Of a DNA stretch of 64,000 nucleotides, positions 17,459-26,275 are shown piece after piece (position 1 is the stretch's first letter; every line of letters begins with the position of its first letter). Below the pieces are notes generated by a model, which ran no database searches, was not told where the DNA came from, and saw only the letters and a program-made list of their open reading frames with translations. The stretch comes from Longirhabdus pacifica (GTDB taxonomy: Bacteria > Bacillota > Bacilli > Paenibacillales > DSM-105158), in the NCBI RefSeq assembly GCF_004115085.1, contig NZ_QXJP01000005.1, positions 158,127-222,126 on the forward strand. The letters are read 5' to 3'. The position numbers and the translations under genes were made by a program.

Positions 17459-18277
17459 GTGCACCAACCTATTGCGGTAATGGATTCAGGAGTTGGGGGT
17501 TTAACAGTTGTTAAAGAAATAATGAGACAATTGCCATTAGAAAATATTATTTACTTTGGCGACTCTGAGCGTTCTCCTTATGGTTCCAAATCATTAGATA
17601 TAGTAAAGAAGTATGTGTTTCAGATTGTTGACTTTTTATTACAATATAACCCTAAAATGATTGTAATTGCATGCAACACTGCTACCGCGGCTGCACTAAA
17701 TGAGATTAGTTCCTACGTTGATGTTCCAGTTATAGGAGTCATTGAACCTGGTGCGAGAGCAGCGATTAAAGCAACTCGAAATCATAAAATTGGTATTATA
17801 GGAACAGAAGGTACCATTCAAAGTGGAGCATACGAATCAGCATTGCGACAAATATCTCCGCAAGTAGAAGCGATAGCTCAAGCATGCCCAAGGTTTGCCC
17901 CACTTGTGGAAAGTGGATTATTTGAACAACAAACGACATATGACGTCGTTAGCGATTCATTGTATTGTCTGAAAGAAGACAAAATTGATAGTTTAATTTT
18001 AGGTTGCACACACTATCCTTATTTACAAGATACAATTCAAAAAGTCATGGGACATTCCGTGGAATTAATTAATTCCGCAGAAGAGACTGCAAGGGAAATC
18101 AGTACCATTTTAAGTCATCGTGGTCAGTTAAACCAAATTAAGTTTCAACAGAAACATGTTTTTTTATGTAGTGGTGATGCAGCGATATTCAGCAATATAG
18201 CTAGTCGATGGTTGTGTGAACAAATAAAAGTTCATGCTGTAAGTTGGAGAGGAATTGAAACGGTGATGAATCAGTAA
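17459..18277 (+). CDS. murI: Glutamate racemase
   Basis: A 272-residue racemase that makes D-glutamate for peptidoglycan. The two catalytic cysteines lie in IVIACNTATAAA (near residue 73) and LILGCTHYPYL (near 183). The substrate-binding MDSGVGGLTVVKEI and FGDSERSPYGSKS are present. It starts with GTG at 17459; an ATG two bases earlier is in another frame and soon stops. It is followed by a LysM-M14 endopeptidase that cleaves peptidoglycan peptides next to the same D-Glu, a suggestive but unproven link. Confidence 0.95.
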   Translation: MHQPIAVMDSGVGGLTVVKEIMRQLPLENIIYFGDSERSPYGSKSLDIVKKYVFQIVDFLLQYNPKMIVIACNTATAAALNEISSYVDVPVIGVIEPGARAAIKATRNHKIGIIGTEGTIQSGAYESALRQISPQVEAIAQACPRFAPLVESGLFEQQTTYDVVSDSLYCLKEDKIDSLILGCTHYPYLQDTIQKVMGHSVELINSAEETAREISTILSHRGQLNQIKFQQKHVFLCSGDAAIFSNIASRWLCEQIKVHAVSWRGIETVMNQ

Positions 18278-18375
18278 ATTCATCTCCATCACATAAATTT
18301 GTTTTATATCAATAAGTATTCCCTAGTACATTTCAGCATAAATATATACAACAATAAGCTGAAAGGGGACTTATT

Positions 18376-19587
18376 TTGACTTCTACCTATATCGTCCAAA
18401 GAGGGGATACGTTATACCGTATTGCTAAGCGATATGGCATTCATTTGCAAGCGTTAATTGCTGCAAATCCACAATTGACCAATACTCAGTATGTTGTTCC
18501 AGGACAAATAATATATATTCCTATTCCTAATTATCCTTTATATGTTATTCAATCAGGCGATACATTATACACCATTGCTAAACAATTTAACGTATCGCTT
18601 CCTGCTTTAGTTGCTGCAAATATGTTACCTAATCCAAATAACTTACAAGTCGGTCAAACCATTATCATTCCAACACAAAATCCGTCTTCTATTGTGGATA
18701 CAAGTGCAGATTACGGTTATGTTGAAATGATGAATGATCTGCAGCAACTAAAAAGCAAATATCCATTCATTGATATGACCACCATTGGGAAAAGTGTCAT
18801 GCAAAAAGACATTCCTATGGTTCAAATTGGGAACGGAACACGGAATATTCATTTTAACGGATCATTTCATGCAAATGAATGGATTACCACCTTATTGCTC
18901 ATGAAATTTATCGAGGATTATGCACAAGCTTATCAAAGTAAAAGCAAGTTGTACGGTTACGATGTGGAAAAGCTATTTGAAGATACGATGCTATTCATCG
19001 TACCTATGGTCAACCCTGACGGAGTTGAATTAGTACAAGAAGGCGTTACGCCCCAGCATCCATACTATGATCAATTGTTGGAATGGAACGATGGTAGCTT
19101 AGATTTTAGTCAATGGAAAGCTAATATTAGAGGCGTTGATCTCAACGATCAATATCCTGCAAACTGGGAAGAAGAAAAAGAAAGAAGAGGGACTCTAGGT
19201 CCTGGTCCAAGAGATTATCCAGGTACAGCTCCTTTAACAGAACCAGAGGCTATTATCATTGCTAGATTAACTGAAAATAGCAACTTTCAACTCATTGTTG
19301 CGTTGCACACGCAAGGAGAAGAAATATATTGGAATTATCGTGATTTAGAACCTCCAATTTCAGAAGAGATTGCGCAAAAACTAAGTGATGTCAGTGGATA
19401 TAAAGCAGTAAAACTCACAGGAAGTGATGCAGGTTATAAAGATTGGTTTATCCAACAATACAGAAGACCAGGGTTCACTGTGGAAGCGGGCTTAGGCAGA
19501 AATCCACTTCCTATTGAGGATTTTTCCTTGATTTACAAAGATGTCGCACCACTCATGTTGGAAGCATTGAAGGTGGTTTCATATTGA
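18376..19587 (+). CDS. Gamma-D-glutamyl-meso-diaminopimelate endopeptidase, two LysM plus M14 domain
   Basis: A 403-residue protein with two LysM peptidoglycan-binding repeats (residues ~3-48 and ~54-98, each with GDTLYxIAK) and an M14 zinc carboxypeptidase domain (~110-400). Zinc ligands are in GSFHANEW (HxxE) and VALHTQGEE; the catalytic Glu is in FTVEAGLG. It matches the endopeptidase I/YqgT group that splits the gamma-D-Glu-DAP bond. There is no signal peptide, as in other members. It starts with TTG at 18376 after AAAGGGG. Confidence 0.9.
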   Translation: MTSTYIVQRGDTLYRIAKRYGIHLQALIAANPQLTNTQYVVPGQIIYIPIPNYPLYVIQSGDTLYTIAKQFNVSLPALVAANMLPNPNNLQVGQTIIIPTQNPSSIVDTSADYGYVEMMNDLQQLKSKYPFIDMTTIGKSVMQKDIPMVQIGNGTRNIHFNGSFHANEWITTLLLMKFIEDYAQAYQSKSKLYGYDVEKLFEDTMLFIVPMVNPDGVELVQEGVTPQHPYYDQLLEWNDGSLDFSQWKANIRGVDLNDQYPANWEEEKERRGTLGPGPRDYPGTAPLTEPEAIIIARLTENSNFQLIVALHTQGEEIYWNYRDLEPPISEEIAQKLSDVSGYKAVKLTGSDAGYKDWFIQQYRRPGFTVEAGLGRNPLPIEDFSLIYKDVAPLMLEALKVVSY

Positions 19588-19686
19588 TTTTGTCACCTAC
19601 TTCATCTACAATATAGTATGGTCATGTGTTCAACTGTTATCGCGAAATTTCATCCTATATCGTAGTAAATAAAGAGGAGAAGAACC

Positions 19687-19914
19687 ATGGAAAATGACAT
19701 TAGAATATGTGATAAATGTAAGCATATGTCGATGAAGACGACAATACCTAAGGTGGAAAAAGCGATTCCAAATGCTAACATCAAGATTGGATGCAAATCT
19801 TATTGTGGTCCTTGCACACGCTCAGCATTTATATATATTAATGGTAGATATGTAACAGCACCAACCGAAGATGAGGTAGTGAAGAAAGTGATGAAGTACG
19901 TAAAAAAGAAATAA
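19687..19914 (+). CDS. DUF1450 family protein (YuzB-like)
   Basis: A 75-residue Cys-rich protein of the DUF1450 family: ICDKCKHM near the N-terminus, KIGCKSYCGPCTRSAFIYINGRYV in the middle and a basic tail (VVKKVMKYVKKK). The CxxC and CxxxCxxC pattern suggests a metal or Fe-S site with a thioredoxin-like fold. Function is not established. An AGAGGAGA ribosome binding site precedes the ATG, and a terminator follows. Confidence 0.8.
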   Translation: MENDIRICDKCKHMSMKTTIPKVEKAIPNANIKIGCKSYCGPCTRSAFIYINGRYVTAPTEDEVVKKVMKYVKKK

Positions 19915-19976
19915 TATTTACGTATGTGCAAATGTACAGGTAACATCGTATATTGTGTGTACTACGTTTATGATGA

Positions 19977-20001
19977 AACTCGGTTTAACCGAGTTTTCTT
20001 T
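19977..20001 (+). terminator. Terminator after the DUF1450 gene
   Basis: Stem AACTCGG/CCGAGTT around TTTAA, followed by TTCTTT. Confidence 0.75.
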
Positions 20002-20030
20002 ATGATATTTAGGAAAAATTTTCTATTTAT

Positions 20031-20160
20031 ATAAGTTGATTTAACTTGTTAAACCAACTTATTACCACGATGCATAGGATGGAGAAATCTCTATACCACA
20101 ACCTTTGCGCCTGGCTACTGAGGCGCAAACTTGGTTTTTATTATTTCTTCATCTTATATA
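20031..20160 (+). repeat. Structured interspersed repeat, copy 2 (forward)
   Basis: Complete copy. Outer-left hairpin AAGTTGATTTAAC/GTTAAACCAACTT, then arm AGGATGGAGAAAT, core stem TTTGCGCC/GGCGCAAA around TGGCTACTGA, then partner arm ATTTCTTCATCTT. The core stem has G-C where other copies have A-T, a paired compensatory change. The intergenic stretch 19915-20210 holds only the terminator at 19977 and this repeat. Confidence 0.85.
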
Positions 20161-20210
20161 TATTGACAATGTAATCATTAACAAACAAAAATGACGTAAG
20201 GGTGGAGATC

Positions 20211-20909
20211 ATGGTGAAAATACTTGCACATCGCGGTGCAACTACATATTGTCCAGAAAATACAATGAGTGCGTTTGAAAAAGCGGTTGAACTTGGAGCG
20301 GATGGTTTGGAAATTGATGTGCAAATGACATCAGATGGTAAGCTTGTTGTCATTCATGATGAGACGTTAGAAAGAACGACAAACGGAAGTGGGATGGTTA
20401 TGGAACACTCGTTGTCGAAATTAAGAACTTTAGATGCTGGAAATTGGTTTCATCATAAATTTAATGGAGAAAAAATACCTACTTTTGAAGAAGTACTACA
20501 ATTTTCTATAAAAAATCAGTTATACTTAAATATAGAGTTGAAAAATAGTATTGTTCATTATAAAGATATCGAGCAAGAAGTGATAAAGTTAGTTCAACAA
20601 TATCATTATGAGTCTCAAGTTATTTTGTCTAGCTTTAATCATTTGTCACTTAAATTATGCAAACAAGTAGACAGCAACATTGCGATAGGAGTTTTATATA
20701 GTAAACCTATGATGGAACCTTGGCAATATGCAGCGAACTTACAGGCGACGGCGGTACATCCCTACAAGAAGTTTGTTTCAGAGAAGTTAATAAAGGAATG
20801 TAAGCGTTTAAATATTGATGTGCATCCATGGACGATTAGTACGAAAGAAGAGTTAGATCAACATAAAGTGATGAATGTTACAAAAGTTATTTCAGATTAT
20901 TTGGGATAA
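20211..20909 (+). CDS. Glycerophosphodiester phosphodiesterase
   Basis: A 232-residue GDPD TIM-barrel enzyme that hydrolyses glycerophosphodiesters to glycerol-3-phosphate and an alcohol. The catalytic HRG is in LAHRGATTYCPENT, the metal-binding ExD in GLEIDVQMT and the second His in VVIHDETLERTTNG. The C-terminal VHPWTISTKEEL is typical. No signal peptide is seen, so it should act in the cytoplasm. The ATG at 20211 follows a GGGTGGAG site; upstream GTG and downstream GTG codons are less likely. Confidence 0.92.
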   Translation: MVKILAHRGATTYCPENTMSAFEKAVELGADGLEIDVQMTSDGKLVVIHDETLERTTNGSGMVMEHSLSKLRTLDAGNWFHHKFNGEKIPTFEEVLQFSIKNQLYLNIELKNSIVHYKDIEQEVIKLVQQYHYESQVILSSFNHLSLKLCKQVDSNIAIGVLYSKPMMEPWQYAANLQATAVHPYKKFVSEKLIKECKRLNIDVHPWTISTKEELDQHKVMNVTKVISDYLG

Positions 20910-21090
20910 AATATGAGCTATTTTTTTAACAAAAGAAGGACATATACGGACATGTCCAAGAAAGCACTACAAAATTTGTAAAAAAATATTGTCAAAACTT
21001 AAAAATTATCTGTAAAATGTTGAATTTGTTCTGTAAAATGAAAGTAGACAAGCTACATCTTTTAATGTTGTTAATGTTACAAGGGGTAAA

Positions 21091-22386
21091 ATGATTATGT
21101 ATATAATGAATCTCGTGTCAACGGGCATTAAAGATCTTCTTTTGCAAATGCTCCTCGTTATTTTTCCTGTATTTGTTCTACAGATTACATGGAGAAACTA
21201 TATATCGAATAGTGAAAAAAATATCCGACACAAAACCATTGGTCTTTTTACTGTTTGTGGGGTCATTTTATGTTTGCTTTTTCCTGTCTTCATCCCCACG
21301 CAGTATATTCTTGACTTAAGTTTTATTATTTTGATTATTGCTGTGGTATATAGCGGATATGTGACGGGATTATTCGCTTTTGCTACTATTCTATTAATGA
21401 AAATATTTGTACTGCAAGTTTTTACTCTTTTCGATTTTTTCAACCTTGCGTTTGTCATTGTTTTTTGTATTTTATTTGTGAGGAACTATGAAAATTCTAA
21501 TAGAGTTTTAAAAGTATCTTTTTTTACGACACTAGCATGCTTAGCAGCAGTATTTCAAGTATTGGCCATCATATTTTTGATGACCAAAGATAGTAATGCT
21601 GTGATCACTGGTGAGATTACACTCATCTTTTTCATGTATCCTGTGGTTAGTATGACATCCATTTGGATGGTTGTACATCTGAATGAAAATATTAGAGAAA
21701 AGCAGAAAATGGAGATGGAAATTCAGCGCACAGAGAGAATGAACATTATCGGTCATTTGGCTGCATCTGTTGCACATGAAATACGAAATCCCATGACGGT
21801 CGTGCGTGGATTTATGCAAATTTTTAATAAAGAAACTTTTATACCGGATAATAAAAAAATATACTTGCAGTTGATGATCGAGGAATTAGATAGAGCAGAA
21901 GGTATTATTAATGATTATTTATCATTAGCAAGACCTAAAATAGAAAAGCAAGATCGTATTAATGTAAAGCAACAAATTCAATCCGTTTATGAAATTATTT
22001 TATCGTATGCGGTCCTCAATAATGTTTCGTTGACATTAAATGTAGAGGATGATTTGCATGTGATGGGAATACCGGAAAAAGTGAATCAAGTGCTCATTAA
22101 TTTGATTAAAAACAGTGTTGAAGCTAGTCCCGATGGAGAATTGATTGAAATAGCAGCATACCAAGAAGAAGATAAAGTTATTATATCGGTAAAGGATCAA
22201 GGAGTTGGACTCACACAAGAAGAAATTAAGCTACTAGGTACTCCTTTTTACACGACAAAGGAGAACGGAACTGGGCTTGGGTTAATGGTATGTTATCAGA
22301 TTATCAAAGCGATGAATGGTAAATTCGACGTGGTTAGTGAGAAAAATAAAGGAACAGAATTTATTATTAAACTTCCAGCAGTTTAG
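21091..22386 (+). CDS. Membrane sensor histidine kinase, 5TM-5TMR-LYT type (KinB-like)
   Basis: A 431-residue kinase. About six membrane helices fill residues ~1-200, followed by the HisKA domain with H-box SVAHEIRNPMT (His near 228) and an ATPase domain with N-box KVNQVLINLIKNSVEA, DQGVGLT and NGTGLGL. The layout matches sporulation kinase KinB and relatives, which feed the Spo0A phosphorelay; this role is inferred. No response regulator gene is adjacent, as for phosphorelay kinases. The ligand sensed is unknown. Confidence 0.85.
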   Translation: MIMYIMNLVSTGIKDLLLQMLLVIFPVFVLQITWRNYISNSEKNIRHKTIGLFTVCGVILCLLFPVFIPTQYILDLSFIILIIAVVYSGYVTGLFAFATILLMKIFVLQVFTLFDFFNLAFVIVFCILFVRNYENSNRVLKVSFFTTLACLAAVFQVLAIIFLMTKDSNAVITGEITLIFFMYPVVSMTSIWMVVHLNENIREKQKMEMEIQRTERMNIIGHLAASVAHEIRNPMTVVRGFMQIFNKETFIPDNKKIYLQLMIEELDRAEGIINDYLSLARPKIEKQDRINVKQQIQSVYEIILSYAVLNNVSLTLNVEDDLHVMGIPEKVNQVLINLIKNSVEASPDGELIEIAAYQEEDKVIISVKDQGVGLTQEEIKLLGTPFYTTKENGTGLGLMVCYQIIKAMNGKFDVVSEKNKGTEFIIKLPAV

Positions 22387-22453
22387 TCTTTTCATAACAT
22401 CCATGCACAAGTATAATGAGTACAAACAAATACATAAGAGGTGTTATTTTTCA

Positions 22454-23185
22454 TTGCAAAAGATAATGAAATTTTTTCGTATTACAAATAAAACATTAAA
22501 ATTTACGTATGCTTTGTTACAGACCCTTCCACCGCTAGTAAAAGCAAAAAGACTGGATAAACAAGGAAAAGTGACGGAACGAGATGAATTAATGTATGCT
22601 GTTGCAAAGCGCTGGTCTACTTCGCTCGTTAAGTTGCTAGACAGTGATTTGCATATTACAGGGCATGATCACATACCTCAAGATAGACCGGTTGTGTTTA
22701 TTTCCAATCACCAAAGCAACTACGATATTCCTATCGTTATGTATAGTATTAATCGATTATTTGGATTTATATCAAAAAAAGAAATCGAAAAGTGGCCAAT
22801 TATCGGAACTTGGATGGAGTATTTGCATTGCATTTTTATGGACAGATCCGATGTTAGACAGTCTTTAAAAGCAATAAATGAAGGTGCGAAAAACATCGAT
22901 AAAGGCTACTCGATGCTTATATTTCCAGAAGGCACTCGTAGTAACAGTCGCAAGATGAATGAATTTAAAGCAGGCAGTTTCAAATTAGCATTGAAGTCGG
23001 GTGCACCAATCGTTCCGATCGCGATAGATGGTTCTTATCTCATTACCGGAAACGCATCAAAAGGAATGAAGAGTAAGGTCAAAGTATCTATTTTGGAACC
23101 TGTTTATCTTGAAAATTTAAGTAAAGAAGAGTTGAAAGAAGTACATGAGCAAGTTTACCAAGCCATACAGGAAAAGTTGAGCTAA
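22454..23185 (+). CDS. plsC: 1-acyl-sn-glycerol-3-phosphate acyltransferase
   Basis: A 243-residue PlsC-type acyltransferase that converts lysophosphatidate to phosphatidate in phospholipid synthesis. The HX4D catalytic motif is in FISNHQSNYDIP and the substrate motif is IFPEGTRSNS; later PIVPIAIDGSY is typical. An N-terminal hydrophobic segment (FTYALLQTLPPLV) probably anchors it to the membrane. The start is uncertain: TTG at 22454 has AGAGGTG 10 bases upstream; ATG at 22466 is the alternative. It lies 68 bp after the kinase gene. Confidence 0.9.
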   Translation: MQKIMKFFRITNKTLKFTYALLQTLPPLVKAKRLDKQGKVTERDELMYAVAKRWSTSLVKLLDSDLHITGHDHIPQDRPVVFISNHQSNYDIPIVMYSINRLFGFISKKEIEKWPIIGTWMEYLHCIFMDRSDVRQSLKAINEGAKNIDKGYSMLIFPEGTRSNSRKMNEFKAGSFKLALKSGAPIVPIAIDGSYLITGNASKGMKSKVKVSILEPVYLENLSKEELKEVHEQVYQAIQEKLS

Positions 23186-23248
23186 TCAGCCTGGCTCATA
23201 GATTAAGTTAATATAACTCACTAAACGAATATAGCTTTATAACACACA

Positions 23249-23309
23249 GTCATATACCATACATTCTATGCTCTGCACTCCTGCATACGTGGTATATGAC
23301 ATTTTTTTA
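23249..23309 (+). terminator. Terminator after plsC
   Basis: Stem GTCATATACCA (23249-23259) with TGGTATATGAC (23290-23300) around a 30-nt loop, followed by seven Ts. Confidence 0.75.
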
Positions 23310-23329
23310 TACCTGTTTTCATTTTATAG

Positions 23330-23446
23330 ACAAGTTCAACCAACTTATTACCTCTAATCATAAGATGGAGAAATCACCAAATCTAACCTTTACGCCTGGC
23401 AACCGAGGCGTAAACTTGAATTCATTCATTTCTTTATCTTATATAC
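23330..23446 (+). repeat. Structured interspersed repeat, copy 3 (forward, left-truncated)
   Basis: The left hairpin has lost its first arm (only CAAGTTCAACCAACTT remains). Arm AAGATGGAGAAAT, core TTTACGCC/GGCGTAAA around TGGCAACCGA, and arm ATTTCTTTATCTT are complete. The right end overlaps the stop codon of the small minus-strand gene at 23434. Confidence 0.82.
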
Positions 23447-23601
23447 ATTAAAATGACCAACAGTACAAACAGAATTAGAATAATACTAGGTGTTATCCAT
23501 TGAATAAAAGGTGGATAATGCGATGTTTCTTGTTGCAGTGGGAAAACATATGAAGTCATAACAGGAAATACAGGACTTTGAATTGGTTCAATGTAAGTCA
23601 T
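23434..23601 (-). CDS. Small single-pass membrane protein
   Basis: A 55-residue ORF. It starts with ATG at 23601 after GAGGGAG with 6-base spacing and ends with TAA at 23434-23436. The first ~33 residues are Pro/Thr/Gln-rich (MTYIEPIQSPVFPVMTSYVF, QQETSHYPPFIQW). The C-terminal ~20 residues are a clear membrane helix (PSIILILFVLLVILMYIR). No family is recognised. The strong ribosome binding site and clean topology support a real gene. Its last codons and stop lie inside repeat copy 3. Confidence 0.55.
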   Translation of the reverse strand: MTYIEPIQSPVFPVMTSYVFPLQQETSHYPPFIQWITPSIILILFVLLVILMYIR

Positions 23602-23779
23602 GGTTTTCTCCCTCGCTATCCGTTTTACTTTCTTATCTATGTATATGCCACACTGCTTTATAAGGATTGGGTTGAGTGTACCCCTTCGTATTTATTTTTA
23701 AATCTTTTATTTTGATATCTTGTTGTTTTTTACATTTGTAGTGTTTATTTGTCTATGGTTATTTTTTGTTTACCCGTAC

Positions 23780-24985
23780 TTATGAGTGCGACTTTACTGT
23801 TTTGGAATGAAGGAAATTTCTATATAAGAAAATACAATTGAAACTTAAAATTATAGCGGACATTAAAAATACGCCTCGAATACCAATAAATATAGATAAA
23901 GTTCCACCTGCAATAGGTCCAATCACATTGCCTAATGACATGAAACTGGCATTTAAGCTAAATGCTCGACTTTCCATCCCGTTAGGTGTATGTTGTCTAA
24001 TCAAAGCGTTTACGGATGGCATCAACCCACCGAGAAAGATTCCAAAAATAAACCTGATGATGAGTAGTTGCTGTATGTTGTTGACAAAGGCATGGGGTAT
24101 CATCAGCAATGCTGCTCCGATCATACTAACAAATAAAATACGTCTTTTTCCTACCTTGTCTCCCAGTCTACCGAGAATAGGTGAGAATATCATATTTGAA
24201 AATCCAGTCACAGATCCTACGAGACCTGCCAGTAAAACTAGTCGCTCTATGTTGCCATGCATTTCTTGTACAAATAAAGGCATGAGCAATACCGTACTAA
24301 TCATGGAAAGCTGAATGAAAAAAGTAAGAGCATATAATGATCTTAATTGAGGAATTTTTATTAGTTTCTTCAACCCTTTTACTAAAGAAATGTCGGACAT
24401 TTTTTTAGCTTCTTTAGGATTGAAATTATCTCGAACAAAAATAACACTGAAAAAGGAAACGAATAAAAGTAGGGATCCCGTAATATAAAATACATTTTTA
24501 AAACCGATCCATTCTTGCAATACTCCCCCAATAAGTGGGCCAAGAATTGTACCTGCAACAGCTCCTGACTGCAATATTCCCATAGCAAAACCAATTCGTT
24601 CTTTTGGCGTAGTTGCAGATACAATAGAAGTGGATGCTGGCATATATCCTGAAATCATACCGTTTAACAATCTCAAAAATAATAAATGCCAAGCAGAAGT
24701 TGCAAATCCCATCAAGGTAATGACAATAGCCATGCCAAAGCTGGAACGCCATATCATTAATTTTCGACCGTATTTATCTGCAATTTTCCCCCATAAAGGT
24801 TGGAATAGAAATGCAGTGACAAAATTAGAAGCAAAGATGACTCCTTGCCATACCGCAACGGTATCTTTATCTGTAATGCCTAGCTCCTGCAAATAATACG
24901 GGATAAAAGGTAGAATCATGGTCATGCCAGCAAGGACTACAAATTGACCAAAGGTTAATACAATCAAATTTATTTTCCAATTCAA
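23780..24985 (-). CDS. MFS multidrug efflux transporter, 12 TM
   Basis: A 401-residue major facilitator. It has the MFS motif A between helices 2 and 3 (GKIADKYGRKLMIW), the antiporter motif C in helix 5 (GAVAGTILGPLIGGVL) and a second-half repeat of motif A (GRLGDKVGKRRILF). These mark a DHA1-type drug:H+ antiporter. The start is taken as TTG at 24985, six bases after AGGAGAG; the longer frame to 25021 runs into a 24-bp palindrome and lacks a site. The drug range is unknown. Confidence 0.88.
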   Translation of the reverse strand: MNWKINLIVLTFGQFVVLAGMTMILPFIPYYLQELGITDKDTVAVWQGVIFASNFVTAFLFQPLWGKIADKYGRKLMIWRSSFGMAIVITLMGFATSAWHLLFLRLLNGMISGYMPASTSIVSATTPKERIGFAMGILQSGAVAGTILGPLIGGVLQEWIGFKNVFYITGSLLLFVSFFSVIFVRDNFNPKEAKKMSDISLVKGLKKLIKIPQLRSLYALTFFIQLSMISTVLLMPLFVQEMHGNIERLVLLAGLVGSVTGFSNMIFSPILGRLGDKVGKRRILFVSMIGAALLMIPHAFVNNIQQLLIIRFIFGIFLGGLMPSVNALIRQHTPNGMESRAFSLNASFMSLGNVIGPIAGGTLSIFIGIRGVFLMSAIILSFNCIFLYRNFLHSKTVKSHS

Positions 24986-25014
24986 TATTACTCTCCTTCT
25001 TTCTCTGATAGGAA

Positions 25015-25038
25015 GAAGCAACCGAATTCGGTTGCTTC
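25015..25038. promoter_or_regulatory. Perfect 24-bp palindrome upstream of the MFS gene
   Basis: GAAGCAACCGAA and TTCGGTTGCTTC form an uninterrupted 12+12 inverted repeat, 29 bp before the MFS start in its leader. No T-run follows in the gene's direction, so it is more like an operator or leader hairpin than a terminator. The binding protein is unknown. Confidence 0.5.
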
Positions 25039-25408
25039 CTTCAATGAAGTATTCTTATTTCATATGTATTGAGGTGATACTGGAACTCACATTATTTAAG
25101 AAGATTGTGGAATTCACATGATATTAAAGAGGTTAAATCCATCGTTGGATAGTTGATAAAATGAATCATTATAATCTATTATACCATAAACGACCTAGGT
25201 GTTATGTTTTGTCGATTTCTGTATTGAAATCTTGTATTGAAATCTTTTGTTGTGTTGTGCATGTTCCGTTGTTCATTGTGTAAAGGGTTGAATGAAATTC
25301 TTTTTTTCCACCTATATTGATGTTATGCTGTAGATAGAGTGTTTGTATCATAACACATTTCGTTACCTCCATACATTTTTTAAAAAATAATTCATTAAGG
25401 TTGATACT
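25039..25408. other. Non-coding divergent promoter region (MFS / DUF92)
   Basis: AT-rich spacer between the divergent MFS and DUF92 genes. No credible ORF was seen. TATAAT-like hexamers occur around 25170-25185 on the minus strand, and a direct repeat TGTATTGAAATCTT occurs twice near 25218-25246. Nothing else is recognised. Confidence 0.5.
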
Positions 25409-26221
25409 ATGCTTTTAAAATTTATAATTGGTGCTTCATGTAGTATGGTTGTTTCCCTACTAGCTATCCAATTATCTATGCTCTCAATGAGTGGAGCATG
25501 GGCTGCTGTTATCGTAGGCACAGGAATGTTCACATTCGGAAATTTGCCCTGGTATGGAACATTACTTTCCTTTTTTATTTCTTCTAGCCTACTTTCAAAA
25601 TGGAGGAAGAAACAGAAACGCAAAGCAGAGCGTATGTATGAAAAAACAGGAAAGAGAGATGCACTTCAAGTTTTAGCGAATGGTGGATTAGGACTTGTTT
25701 TTTGTGTACTTTATTATTTCTTTTCTTATGAATGGTTAATAGCAGCTTTTCTAGGAACGATGGCTACGGTCAATGCAGATACTTGGGCTACTGAAATTGG
25801 CGGCATAAGTAAAAATCCAAGGAGTGTTAAAACGTGGAAACACGTTCCTGCTGGCACTTCTGGAGCAGTCAGTACACTAGGTTTATTTGCATCAGTGCTG
25901 GGAAGTTTATGGATTGCTATGACATATTTTCTTCTCTCTGTTGTGATTAACATAGAGGATTCTTTATCGCTTTTTGTAATAACAATGTGCAGTATGGGTG
26001 GTTTTGTTGGTGCATTAAGTGATTCCATAATCGGAAGTCGCTGGCAAGCACAATACAGGTGTACCGTTTGTTTAGAAAAGATGGAAAAGAAAAGTCATTG
26101 TGGACAACCTAATGATTGTATTAGCGGTATGAAATGGCTAAACAATGACATGGTAAACGTCATTAGCTCTCTCATTGGAGCTTTTGTCTCTGTTACCGTT
26201 TACATGTTATTATCAATGTAA
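25409..26221 (+). CDS. DUF92 family integral membrane protein
   Basis: A 270-residue polytopic membrane protein of the DUF92 (TIGR00297) family. It has about seven helices and the conserved ATVNADTWATEIGGISKNPRSVKTW segment (quoted in part), followed by VPAGTSGAVSTLG and GFVGALSDSIIGSRWQAQY. Members resemble prenol/phytol kinases and CTP-dependent lipid kinases, so polyprenol-type lipid phosphorylation is possible but not established here. A Cys-bearing loop (CTVCLEKMEKKSHC) near residue 217 looks like a small metal-binding insertion. An AAGG site precedes the ATG. Confidence 0.82.
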   Translation: MLLKFIIGASCSMVVSLLAIQLSMLSMSGAWAAVIVGTGMFTFGNLPWYGTLLSFFISSSLLSKWRKKQKRKAERMYEKTGKRDALQVLANGGLGLVFCVLYYFFSYEWLIAAFLGTMATVNADTWATEIGGISKNPRSVKTWKHVPAGTSGAVSTLGLFASVLGSLWIAMTYFLLSVVINIEDSLSLFVITMCSMGGFVGALSDSIIGSRWQAQYRCTVCLEKMEKKSHCGQPNDCISGMKWLNNDMVNVISSLIGAFVSVTVYMLLSM

Positions 26222-26275
26222 AGAAAATATTTGAAGCTATATTTTAATGATAAAAGGTTAGAAAGGAACATAAAT

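Noticed and set aside
23838..24314. 158-codon ORF antisense to the MFS gene
   Set aside because: It mirrors conserved membrane helices of the MFS protein on the other strand, with no ribosome binding site or domain.
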